A stretch of DNA of 14,282 bases. It comes from Oligosphaeraceae bacterium. Its GTDB lineage: Bacteria; Verrucomicrobiota; Lentisphaeria; Oligosphaerales; Oligosphaeraceae. Each line of letters starts with the position of its first letter. Position 1 is the first letter of the stretch. Made by a program: the position numbers and the translations under genes. Below, piece by piece: positions 6,759 to 13,536 of the stretch. The notes below the pieces were generated by a model. That model worked only from the letters and a program-made list of their open reading frames with translations. It was not told the DNA's origin and did no database searches. Where the stretch lies: contig JAAYYJ010000127.1 of the NCBI GenBank assembly GCA_012515455.1, positions 1 through 14,282 on the forward strand, in the 5' to 3' direction.

Positions 6759-7955
6759 TCAGGCCGGCAGCGTCGGGCCGAAGTGCTTCAGCATCACCAG
6801 AGGCTCAGTGTCAGACCCATTGCAGAGGTTCAGGCCGGCCCGGGCCGCTGCCGCAGACACGAAATATTCGTCGCGGGTGAGTTGTCCGAACCGGATCTGG
6901 GCCGGTGTCTCGATGGGCAGGCCATTGCAGGTGCCATGGCCCTGGACCATGATGAAGCCGTAGGGGCCGTCATTGCGGACCTGGGCGGTGCGTCCCGGCA
7001 GAACTGTCAGCTCACGGGCGGAAAACAAGGTTGAGCGGTAGCAGATCAAATGCTCGCTGTAACCCTCGGACTGCATCTCCGCCTCCGGCCGGACCGGGCG
7101 GGGACGCATGAAACGATGGGACAGCACATCGGGGTCCAGGTTCAGTTCCCAGTCGATGAGCTCCAGCAGGTAATCCAGATCGCCGATTTTTTCCGGCGGG
7201 CAGTCTTTCCAGAGCAGCTCTTCCGGCACGATCTGGTCATCGACCAGGCTCTGGTACATCGAGAAGACATCGCTGGAAAATTGCGGTTCGTAAGTGCAGA
7301 GGCTGCCCGGCGCGTGCAGTAGCCCGGGAGGGACATCCCAGCCCGTGCCCGGCTCCAGGCGGTAGGCGCGGGAGTAGTTGGTGATCTTGTTGTCGCCTTT
7401 GTTGAAATCGGCCAGGCACTGGCGGATTTGGGCCCGGCTGGTCCCCGGCTCAATGCCGAAGAAGGTATAGGGGAAACGACCGCGGTGGGGGTTGAGCTGG
7501 GTGGGGAAGAAGTAACTCTCCGGCTTGCCATGTTGACCAACCAGACGGGCGTGCTCTTCGCGGTGATGGATGTGATGCGGCAACGGACCGAGGTTGTCAA
7601 AAAATTTGGCAAAGACCGGCCAGCCGCGGTATTTCTGCCAGAGGGGCTCGCCCAGCAGTTCTGGCCCCAGTTCCGCTACCACCTCAGTGAAGGGAATCAG
7701 CTCCTCAGCTTCCGCGACCAGGTGGCTGATGCCCTCGTTTCTGGTGGTCAGCGGGCCGTTGTTGGCAGGCGTGGTGGAACTGAACCAGCGCTCGTCAATG
7801 CCACCCCGCTGGCCACCGTAAGCGTAGTAGTCGTCCGGGTGCAGCTTCAGGCGCCGTCCGGGCAGGCAGAATGAACGCGGGACCCACGTCGGAGCGAGAC
7901 GCAGGATGCCTCCGCCCTGGGCCAGGGCGTTGCGGATTTTGACATTTTGATGCAT
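6759..7955 (-). CDS. Phosphomannose-isomerase-like cupin protein (type I ManA fold)
   Basis: This 398-residue protein has traits of the type I mannose-6-phosphate isomerase superfamily. A histidine-rich HHIHH (127-131), KPE (144-146) as in the KPE metal-binding strand of ManA, and GLLHAPG (211-217) with the conserved late histidine point to a bound divalent metal in a cupin barrel. The N-terminal 60 residues and the long C-terminal half do not resemble ManA closely, so the true substrate may be another sugar or sugar acid. The frame extends upstream to a GTG at 8015, but that has no ribosome-binding site. ATG 7955 has a minus-strand AGGAGG (7967-7972), though 12 bases away, a rather wide spacing. 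The gene is divergent from the peptidase gene and convergent with the SDR. Confidence 0.72.
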   Translation of the reverse strand: MHQNVKIRNALAQGGGILRLAPTWVPRSFCLPGRRLKLHPDDYYAYGGQRGGIDERWFSSTTPANNGPLTTRNEGISHLVAEAEELIPFTEVVAELGPELLGEPLWQKYRGWPVFAKFFDNLGPLPHHIHHREEHARLVGQHGKPESYFFPTQLNPHRGRFPYTFFGIEPGTSRAQIRQCLADFNKGDNKITNYSRAYRLEPGTGWDVPPGLLHAPGSLCTYEPQFSSDVFSMYQSLVDDQIVPEELLWKDCPPEKIGDLDYLLELIDWELNLDPDVLSHRFMRPRPVRPEAEMQSEGYSEHLICYRSTLFSARELTVLPGRTAQVRNDGPYGFIMVQGHGTCNGLPIETPAQIRFGQLTRDEYFVSAAAARAGLNLCNGSDTEPLVMLKHFGPTLPA

Positions 7956-8026
7956 GGCGGCTGTTTTCCTCCTGTATGGGTGAATGAGCGCAGTCCGGCA
8001 GGAAATAATATGCACTCGACTGCGGC

Positions 8027-8035
8027 CAATTGCAA
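8027..8035. promoter_or_regulatory. CAATTGCAA motif, possible operator and minus-strand -35 box
   Basis: In the divergent 7956-8156 spacer this copy of the recurring CAATTGCA 8-mer reads TTGCAATTG on the minus strand. TTGCAA could serve as a -35 element for the cupin gene, with a CATATT-like -10 seventeen bases downstream on that strand. Similar copies lie at 120-127 and 5910-5917, also outside genes. The assignment is tentative. Confidence 0.3.
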
Positions 8036-8042
8036 ATAGGGG

Positions 8043-8067
8043 CGGCCGGCCGCGCCGGCTGATTTTT
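8043..8067 (+). terminator. GC-rich hairpin followed by a short T run, terminator-like
   Basis: GCCGGC (8045-8050) and GCCGGC (8054-8059) form a perfect stem around CGC, extendable by a G-T and a C-G pair, followed by ATTTTTG. The left part also belongs to the 12-base palindrome GCGGCCGGCCGC (8042-8053). The shape fits a + strand intrinsic terminator, yet no + gene ends before it; the gene on its left runs the other way. It may insulate the peptidase gene from stray transcription or act as a leader attenuator, or it may be chance in GC-rich DNA. Confidence 0.3.
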
Positions 8068-8105
8068 GCCCGCCGGGCTTGTATTTGCCATATTGCGTGT
8101 ATAGT
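8066..8105 (+). promoter_or_regulatory. Candidate promoters for the M28 peptidase gene
   Basis: Two overlapping sigma-70-like arrangements are visible. One is TTGCCC (8066-8071), 17 bases, CATATT (8089-8094). The other is TTGTAT (8079-8084), 15 bases, TATAGT (8100-8105). The second has the better -10 but a short spacer. Both lie just after the terminator-like hairpin and 50-60 bases before the gene start. Confidence 0.3.
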
Positions 8106-8156
8106 AGCAGCTGTCCTGTTCCGGTCGAGGATGTTTTTTCCAGCTCAAGGAGTGCT

Positions 8157-9095
8157 ATGAATCCGAAAGTGCTTGCTGAGGTCTCGCAGGACCGCCTGCG
8201 CCGCGATTTGTTCCATCTCTGCCGTGACCCATTTTCCTTCCGCACGGTGTTATACACCCGCCCCTGGCAGAGCAAAAATTCCCTGGATGAGACCGATGAG
8301 TTCATCGCGGCGGAGATGCGGCGGTATTCTTCTCTGGTGGAGATGGTTCCCAACCGGGTGCAGGCATTCCGCTGCAACAGTGCCAAGCCGCTGCATCACT
8401 GGTATGACAAACCGCAGCCGGAAGACCCCTGGTACGATGCCCATAATATAGAAGTGACCCTGCCCGGGAGCGGCAGCAGCGGCGAAATCATCCAACTGAT
8501 TTCCCACAAGGACTCGATGAGCTGGATCAATTCCCCCGGCGCCCACGACAATGCAGTGGGCACGGTCGCCAATCTGGAACTGGTGCGGCTGCTCTCCGCG
8601 TTGCCGCGCCAGCGTACTGTCCGGGTGCTGTTCTGCAATGAAGAGCACACGCCCTGGCACAGCGCCAGTGCTGCGAACGCCGCCCGGGAACGCGGGGACA
8701 ACATCATCGCAGTCCTGAACCAGGATTCGCTGGACGGCAAGTCCGATGCTGATTTCGCCGCGAAACGCAAGACCCATTACGCCATTTACAGCACGCCTGA
8801 GGGCCAGGCTTTGGCGGAGCTGCTGCCACGAACTGCGCAGCGCTACCAGCTGCCCCTGGAAGTATTCTGCGCTCCCAAAAAATGCATCAACGACGATGAC
8901 GGCAGTTTCATCAAGGCCGGCTATCAGCGCACCATTATGAATCTCGGTTCATATCCTTACAGCGACGAGCAGTATCATCTGCCTGGAGATATCCCTGAGC
9001 GGGTGGACTTGGACAACCTCCGCTTGAGCACCCAGTTGCTGCTGGCTGCAGTGCTTGACCTCGATGAGCGGGGCGAAAGCATCTTCAGCGCTTGA
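8157..9095 (+). CDS. M28-family zinc aminopeptidase-like hydrolase
   Basis: This 312-residue co-catalytic metallopeptidase-like enzyme has all expected ligands in order: H117 in ISHKDS, bridging D131 in GAHDN, the E162-E163 pair (general base and ligand) in CNEEH, D190 in LNQDS and H274 in YHLPGD. The family removes N-terminal amino acids or cleaves related amides such as glutaminyl or acyl groups. No signal peptide or membrane segment is visible, so it is predicted cytoplasmic, whereas many M28 enzymes are exported. The frame is open upstream to 8079, but ATG 8157 is preferred because AAGGAG (8147-8152) precedes it. It is the last gene of the accessory block and is followed by a 200-bp spacer before the rpmH cluster. 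The substrate is unknown. Confidence 0.86.
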   Translation: MNPKVLAEVSQDRLRRDLFHLCRDPFSFRTVLYTRPWQSKNSLDETDEFIAAEMRRYSSLVEMVPNRVQAFRCNSAKPLHHWYDKPQPEDPWYDAHNIEVTLPGSGSSGEIIQLISHKDSMSWINSPGAHDNAVGTVANLELVRLLSALPRQRTVRVLFCNEEHTPWHSASAANAARERGDNIIAVLNQDSLDGKSDADFAAKRKTHYAIYSTPEGQALAELLPRTAQRYQLPLEVFCAPKKCINDDDGSFIKAGYQRTIMNLGSYPYSDEQYHLPGDIPERVDLDNLRLSTQLLLAAVLDLDERGESIFSA

Positions 9096-9117
9096 AGCAC
9101 GCGCTTGCACCACGCCG

Positions 9118-9174
9118 CTGCCCACCAGGACCAGCAACTCAGACCCGACCATCGATCTGCTGTCTGGTGGGCAG
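9118..9174. repeat. 57-nt inverted repeat between the peptidase gene and rpmH
   Basis: CTGCCCACCAG (9118-9128) and CTGGTGGGCAG (9164-9174) are perfect 11-base complements. Inside them CAGCA (9132-9136) pairs with TGCTG (9158-9162), giving a long, slightly bulged hairpin. The nearest T run (9198-9202) is more than 20 bases downstream, so it is not a standard intrinsic terminator. It may protect or end the peptidase mRNA, or act as a protein-binding site upstream of the rpmH promoter. Confidence 0.7.
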
Positions 9175-9205
9175 AAACGACAACTGGAAATAAATCATTT
9201 TTGGG

Positions 9206-9233
9206 TTGCGAAGTCTGGATTACGGTATATATT
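9206..9233 (+). promoter_or_regulatory. Candidate promoter of the rpmH-rnpA-yidD-yidC-jag operon
   Basis: TTGCGA (9206-9211), a 16-base spacer and TATATT (9228-9233) make the best sigma-70-like match upstream of rpmH. It would give a leader of roughly 55 bases. An 11-base direct repeat, ATTTTTGGGTT, occurs at 9197-9207 (overlapping the -35 box) and again at 9250-9260, after the -10 box. I saw no DnaA-box-like TTATCCACA near rpmH. Confidence 0.5.
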
Positions 9234-9295
9234 AACCGTTCCGACAACTATTTTTGGGTTTTGCAAACTAAAATAAACCTTGAGGAACTGTACTT

Positions 9296-9430
9296 ATGAA
9301 AATGACATTTCAGCCCCACGTTTTGCGCCGCAAACGCAAGCTTGGCTTTCGGGCCAGGATGGCGACTCGCAACGGCCGCAAGATACTGTCAAACCGTCGC
9401 AGAGTTGGTCGCAAGCGTCTGAGTGCCTGA
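9296..9430 (+). CDS. rpmH: 50S ribosomal protein L34
   Basis: The 44-residue, very basic protein has the L34 pattern: MKMTFQPHVLRRKRKLGF, then ARMATRNGRKILSNRRR and an RKRLSA end. Normal bacterial length is 44-46. L34 is a small protein of the large ribosomal subunit that packs into 23S rRNA. Translation is supported by GAGG at 9282-9285, ten bases before the ATG. It opens the conserved cluster with rnpA, which starts 24 bp after its stop; the pair is normally co-transcribed. No dnaA gene is found upstream, unlike in many bacteria where rpmH adjoins the replication origin. Confidence 0.97.
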   Translation: MKMTFQPHVLRRKRKLGFRARMATRNGRKILSNRRRVGRKRLSA

Positions 9431-9454
9431 TTTTGCCTTCTCTGAGCCATTCTG

Positions 9455-9856
9455 ATGCCAGAAGACAAATCCAGGAAAAGCAAGGACTTGGACTCAGCTT
9501 TCGGCAAGGATTCCCGGCTGACCAACTTCAGCAATATTGATTTGGTCAAGCGCACGGGAGTGAGTCTGGCGGGAAGGTATTGTGTGCTGGTTTGCTTGAA
9601 AACGCCGCCCGACGGACAACGCAGGGTGGCGTTTTTAATTTCCCGGCGATTCAGCCTTCTGGCGGTGCGGCGGAACCGGGCCCGGCGGTTGTTCCGGGAG
9701 GTCTTCCGGCGCATCCATCCCTCTCTGCAGCCGGTCTGGATGCTGCTGATTCCCAGACGCAGGATTTTGGACGCGAAGATGCAGGATGTCCTGGAAGAAG
9801 TCCGCAGCCTGCTCAGCCGATCCGGGCTGTGTCAGGCGCAGCCGGAGCTGGACTAG
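9455..9856 (+). CDS. rnpA: Ribonuclease P protein component
   Basis: RnpA is the basic cofactor of the RNase P ribozyme, which trims the 5' ends of precursor tRNAs. The 133-residue product carries the signature RRNRARRLFREVFR (72-85), which matches the family's RNR motif. Before it is the usual layout of a GRYCVLVCLK strand (40-49) and RVAFLISRR (57-65). The first 13 or so residues are charged and fall outside the conserved fold. The ATG at 9455 has no clear Shine-Dalgarno sequence, so the true start could be further in, or expression may depend on coupling to rpmH. Position between rpmH and yidD is the standard gene order. Overall identity is weak, as usual for this family, but context and motif agree. 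Confidence 0.93.
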   Translation: MPEDKSRKSKDLDSAFGKDSRLTNFSNIDLVKRTGVSLAGRYCVLVCLKTPPDGQRRVAFLISRRFSLLAVRRNRARRLFREVFRRIHPSLQPVWMLLIPRRRILDAKMQDVLEEVRSLLSRSGLCQAQPELD

Positions 9857-9886
9857 TTATGATGCTGGGGGCAGGTTGAGGAGCAC

Positions 9887-10159
9887 ATGCCCGGAATGGG
9901 AATCACACAGCGCATTTTGCTGGCTCTGATTGGCTTTTACCGCCAGTGCATCAGTCCGTTCAAACCGCGTTGCTGCCGTTTTGAGCCCAGTTGTTCAGAG
10001 TATGGGCGGCAGGCCATCCTGCAGCATGGCTGCCTGAAGGGGCTCTGTCTACTGTTGTGGCGGGTAATGCGCTGCCAGCCTTTTTATCACGGACCGGTTT
10101 ACGACCCCGTACCCGGAACGCAAGTGGATATCATTGAGAATGAACCCAAAAAAATATGA
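9887..10159 (+). CDS. yidD: Membrane protein insertion efficiency factor YidD
   Basis: The 90-residue YidD protein is a small inner-membrane-associated factor that assists YidC-dependent insertion. It shows the conserved core: GFYRQCISPFKPRCCRF (16-32), then EPSCSEYG (33-40), the QHGCLKG helix start, and a DPVPG tail. The cysteine cluster C30, C31, C36 is typical. GAGGAG at 9878-9883 precedes ATG 9887; a second in-frame ATG at 9896 is possible. The 3' end overlaps yidC by 20 bases, which points to translational coupling with its partner. Confidence 0.96.
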   Translation: MPGMGITQRILLALIGFYRQCISPFKPRCCRFEPSCSEYGRQAILQHGCLKGLCLLLWRVMRCQPFYHGPVYDPVPGTQVDIIENEPKKI

Positions 10160-11981
10160 TTTGGTCACTGTTTTAGGCGTGACCGGCTGTGTGCTGTCTT
10201 TCTTCCTGATTTTATTTTTCGGCCCCAAGGGGCAGCCGCCATCCCCTCAGCCGGTTACGGTCAGCCAGAGTGCAGTCCCGGCGGAGCCGGTTCCTGGCGG
10301 CGCAGATGCTCCGGGGTTGTCCCTGCCGCCAGCCGCGCCGGGCAGCTTGCCGGCGGCAGTGCCGGCAGCGGCATACGACCCGCTGCGCCCGGCCCCCAGT
10401 TCCGCCCTGGAACGGCTGCAGCTGCGCCAGGAAGGCGATTTTTCGGCGGCCCTCGATCCGGCTTATGGCGGCATCGACCAGTTGATTCTGGACCAGCATT
10501 CCCTGCGCAAATCCCGCAACGGCGATGACAACGGCGGGCCGGTAGTGCTGGGACAGCCGGAGTACCCGTTCCTGCGACTGCTCACTGAAGTTGGCGGCTG
10601 GACCCTTGAGCCCGGCTCGGCCGAGCGGCAGAACGACCAGAGCATCATCCTGGAGCAGAAAAGCAGCGACGGCAATCTCCTGGTGCAGCAACGCTGGGCG
10701 GTCGACCAGGAGAATAGTTATGCCATTAAATACACCATCTCCATCCGCAACCTGGCCGAGAGGCCACTGGCGGTGCAGAATTTCCGGGTCGAATGCGGGG
10801 CTCTGCCGCCACTGCTGTCTGAACCGGGCAAGAAGGCCGGCATGGGTGAGTCGTCCGGCGGCGTGGCTTACGGGCAGCTTTTGCCGGACGGACGGATTGC
10901 TCCTGCGGCTCTGAATATCAAAGACCTGAGCAAGAAGATGACCCAGGAGAAGCTGGCCGCCTGTGCCGCGCAACCGGGCGCCTGGCTGTCGGTGCATTCG
11001 AAATATTTCCTCTTGTATATCAAGGCTGATTTCGAGGGCGGTTTCAGCGGCTATGAGCCCAATGCCACCCCTGGCGTAACTGCTGAGGGTCTGGTCAGCA
11101 GCAACGGCCAGCTGCGTTATCACGCGCGGGCCATTCTGCCGGCGAGCACCCTGGCGGCGGGGCAGGAGGTGCAGTATCAGCTTTCGGCCTACAGCGGACC
11201 CAAGGACATCAAACGGTTGCATGCCATGGGCGGCAGGCTGGACTCCATTATGGAGATGGACCGGTTTTTCTTCTGGAACTTCGCCTGGATGGGCTGGCTG
11301 AGCCGAGCCCTGCTGGCGGCCATGGTCTGGATCAGCAAGCTGTTCCCGGTCTCTATCGGCTACGGTATGGGCGTGGTCGGGGTGACGCTGTTGGTCAAGA
11401 TTTTGTTCTGGCCGCTCAATCACCGCAGCACCGTGTCCATGCGGCGGATGTCGGCGCTGAGTCCCTATTTGAAGGAGCTGCGTGAGAAATACAAGGAAGA
11501 CCCGCAGAAGATGTACCGCAAGCAGCAGGAGCTGTTCAAAGCCAACCACGTGAGTCAGCTGGGCGGATGCATGCCCATGCTGTGCCAGATTCCGGTCTTC
11601 TTCGCGTTGTTCAATACTTTCCGCAATGCCATCGAACTGCGGCATGCGGGGTTCTTGTGGGCGGTGGACCTGTCCATGCCGGATGATCTGTTCTTCAGTC
11701 TGTTTGGGCTGCCGATCCGGCCTCTGGCACTGCTGATGGGCCTGACCATGTACTTCCAGCAGAAGCTTACTCCCTCGGCTGATCCCCAGCAGGCGAAGAT
11801 GATGAATATGATGTCGCTGGTATTCATCTTCTTTTTTTACGGCATGCCCTCGGCCCTGACGCTTTATATGACTGTGAACCAGGTACTGTCAATTGCCCAG
11901 ATGCTGGTGATCCGCAAATTGGAAAGCAAGAAAGACAGCGCCGAAAAAACCGTGGTTATCCCTTGGGAAACTAAGGCCTGA
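10140..11981 (+). CDS. yidC: Membrane protein insertase YidC
   Basis: YidC inserts and folds inner-membrane proteins, alone or with SecYEG. The 613 residues form the Gram-negative layout. An N-terminal membrane anchor at about 7-28 is followed by a Pro/Ala-rich linker and a large periplasmic beta domain to about 365. The conserved YidC/Oxa1 membrane core then contains MGVVGVTLLVKILFWPLNHR and LGGCMPMLCQIPVFFALF. It ends in a short basic tail. K420 (in LLVKILFWP) occupies the position of the groove arginine R366 of E. coli YidC, keeping the positive charge. ATG 10140 is chosen; an in-frame TTG at 10134 would add two residues. The start overlaps yidD. Confidence 0.97.
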   Translation: MNPKKYDLVTVLGVTGCVLSFFLILFFGPKGQPPSPQPVTVSQSAVPAEPVPGGADAPGLSLPPAAPGSLPAAVPAAAYDPLRPAPSSALERLQLRQEGDFSAALDPAYGGIDQLILDQHSLRKSRNGDDNGGPVVLGQPEYPFLRLLTEVGGWTLEPGSAERQNDQSIILEQKSSDGNLLVQQRWAVDQENSYAIKYTISIRNLAERPLAVQNFRVECGALPPLLSEPGKKAGMGESSGGVAYGQLLPDGRIAPAALNIKDLSKKMTQEKLAACAAQPGAWLSVHSKYFLLYIKADFEGGFSGYEPNATPGVTAEGLVSSNGQLRYHARAILPASTLAAGQEVQYQLSAYSGPKDIKRLHAMGGRLDSIMEMDRFFFWNFAWMGWLSRALLAAMVWISKLFPVSIGYGMGVVGVTLLVKILFWPLNHRSTVSMRRMSALSPYLKELREKYKEDPQKMYRKQQELFKANHVSQLGGCMPMLCQIPVFFALFNTFRNAIELRHAGFLWAVDLSMPDDLFFSLFGLPIRPLALLMGLTMYFQQKLTPSADPQQAKMMNMMSLVFIFFFYGMPSALTLYMTVNQVLSIAQMLVIRKLESKKDSAEKTVVIPWETKA

Positions 11982-11991
11982 TGGAGAAAGA

Positions 11992-12507
11992 ATGATGGAT
12001 GCTAATGAATTGAGAGACAAGGCTGTCGCAGTGTTGAGCGAGATGGTCGAACATCTGGGGCTGCAGGCGAAGGTCACTGCTGATTTGATTGATGGCGAGA
12101 GACTGAAGCTCTGCCTCGAGTCCCGGGAATCCGGGCGGCTGATCGGGCGCAAGGGCCAGAATCTGGAAAGCCTGGAGCTGCTGTTGAACCGCATTATGAA
12201 GCGCAACGACGAGAACAACCCCTGGATTCCGGTCGAGGTCGATGGTTATTCCACCGGTCGTACTGGCGGAGAAGGCCCCCGCCATCGGGGTGAAAGAGTC
12301 GACAAGGAGCGCTTCCAATGCCTGGCCACTGAGGCGGCCAAGGAGGTCAAACGCTGGCAGCAGGAAAAGAAACTGGGACCGTTTTCACCAGCGGAACGCC
12401 GAGTTATTCATATTACTTTGGAGCAGGACGAGCAGATTTGCACCGAGAGTGAGCCCATCCCCGGCGATACCGGCCGCAAATTCGTGATCGTGAAGCTGAA
12501 ATCCTGA
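11992..12507 (+). CDS. jag: KH-R3H RNA-binding protein Jag/KhpB
   Basis: This 171-residue single-strand nucleic-acid-binding protein combines a type II KH domain (about 25-70), with the loop IGRKG at 51-55, and a C-terminal R3H domain (about 105-171), with R136 and H140 in ERRVIH followed by TESEP. Together these match KhpB (also called Jag/SpoIIIJ-associated protein), a global RNA binder commonly encoded after yidC. The N-terminal Jag_N domain of Firmicute homologues is absent, as in many shorter forms. A Gly/Arg-rich linker (89-102) joins the two domains. GGAG at 11983-11986 serves ATG 11992 or the adjacent in-frame ATG 11995. The gene starts 10 bp after yidC and is clearly in the same operon. 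Confidence 0.94.
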   Translation: MMDANELRDKAVAVLSEMVEHLGLQAKVTADLIDGERLKLCLESRESGRLIGRKGQNLESLELLLNRIMKRNDENNPWIPVEVDGYSTGRTGGEGPRHRGERVDKERFQCLATEAAKEVKRWQQEKKLGPFSPAERRVIHITLEQDEQICTESEPIPGDTGRKFVIVKLKS

Positions 12508-12525
12508 CCCTTGACGGAGCCTGGT

Positions 12526-13482
12526 ATGGAGTTCCCGGAACAGACCTTGCTGGATTGCTATGCCCGGATGTGCTTGATCCGGGCGTTCGAGGAAAAACTG
12601 GCGGAGCTCTTTTCCCAGGGACTGCTGGGCGGTACCTCGCATTTCTGTATCGGACAGGAAGCTTGCGCCGTGGGAGTGATTACCGCTGCCCGGGAGGACG
12701 ATTGGCTGATCTCAAATCACCGCGGACACGGACATCTGCTGGCCCGCGGATTGGAACTGCAGAGGGTGATGAGCGAATTGCTTGGACGCAGCGATGGATA
12801 CTGCGGCGGCAGAGGAGGATCACAGCATCTCTCCGCACCCGATAAATTTTTTCTCGGCACCAACGGCATTACGGGTGGCGGTCTGCCCATTGCCACGGGT
12901 GCGGCCCTGGCGCTGCAGTACCGCGGCAGTGCACAGGTGGCGATTGTTTTTTTTGGTGACGGCGCCAGCAACCAGGGGACTTTCCATGAGAGTTTGAACA
13001 TGGCCTCGCTCTGGAAACTGCCGGTGCTCTATGTCTGTGAAAACAACCGGTACGGGATGAGCAATCCGGTGGAGAAATCCTGCGCCGGCGGCCGTGTATC
13101 CGCCAGAGCTCAGGCATACTGCCTGCCGGCTGATACTGCCGATGGCAGCGATGTCGAGGCGGTCGCGCAGGCCGCGGCTCAGGCGCTCGCGCAGGTGCGC
13201 AGCGGCGCCGGGCCGTTCCTGCTCGAGCTCTCGACCTATCGCCATTGCGGCCATTCCAAGAATGACCCGCGGGTTTATCGCAGCAAGGCTGAGGAGCAGG
13301 ACATGTGGGAGCACGATTGCCTGCAGATCACCAGAGACAAGCTGCTGCAGCGCGGCATCCCGGACAGTCGCCTGGAGCTGCTCCGGGCTCAGGCTGCCGA
13401 GCAGGTCGAGGCCGCAGCCCGGCAGTCGCTGCAGGCACCGGTCGGCAGCCGGGAGGAGACCCTGGCCGGCGTGTTCGCCTGA
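12526..13482 (+). CDS. pdhA: Thiamine-diphosphate 2-oxoacid dehydrogenase E1 alpha subunit (pyruvate/acetoin type)
   Basis: This 318-residue E1 alpha chain is of normal length for the alpha2-beta2 type. With the beta chain it decarboxylates pyruvate (or acetoin or a branched oxoacid) and passes the acyl group to the lipoyl of E2. The ThDP/Mg motif runs from G144-D145-G146 (FFGDGASNQGTF) to N173-N174. Other landmarks are GGRGGSQHLSAP, TNGITGGGLPIATGAALA and the loop YRHCGHSKNDPRVYRS, which corresponds to the regulatory-loop region of E1 alpha. ATG 12526 is preferred over an upstream in-frame TTG at 12511 because GGAG (12516-12519) sits six bases before it. The gap from jag is only 18 bp, so it may share the rpmH operon transcript. 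Pyruvate and acetoin enzymes cannot be separated from this chain alone. Confidence 0.88.
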   Translation: MEFPEQTLLDCYARMCLIRAFEEKLAELFSQGLLGGTSHFCIGQEACAVGVITAAREDDWLISNHRGHGHLLARGLELQRVMSELLGRSDGYCGGRGGSQHLSAPDKFFLGTNGITGGGLPIATGAALALQYRGSAQVAIVFFGDGASNQGTFHESLNMASLWKLPVLYVCENNRYGMSNPVEKSCAGGRVSARAQAYCLPADTADGSDVEAVAQAAAQALAQVRSGAGPFLLELSTYRHCGHSKNDPRVYRSKAEEQDMWEHDCLQITRDKLLQRGIPDSRLELLRAQAAEQVEAAARQSLQAPVGSREETLAGVFA

Positions 13483-13536
13483 AGGCTCAGTACTGTCCGG
13501 CCCGTAGTGGTCAGGGCACCAATGAAGGCACCAGCC

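Noticed and set aside
7956..8015. N-terminal extension of the cupin gene to a GTG
   Set aside because: No Shine-Dalgarno sequence upstream of the GTG; ATG 7955 follows AGGAGG.
9096..9295. Replication-origin signals next to rpmH
   Set aside because: No DnaA-box-like TTATCCACA cluster and no dnaA or dnaN gene in the window.
10212..11645. 477-codon antisense frame opposite yidC
   Set aside because: The + frame is unmistakable YidC; the antisense product has low-complexity composition and no recognisable domain.
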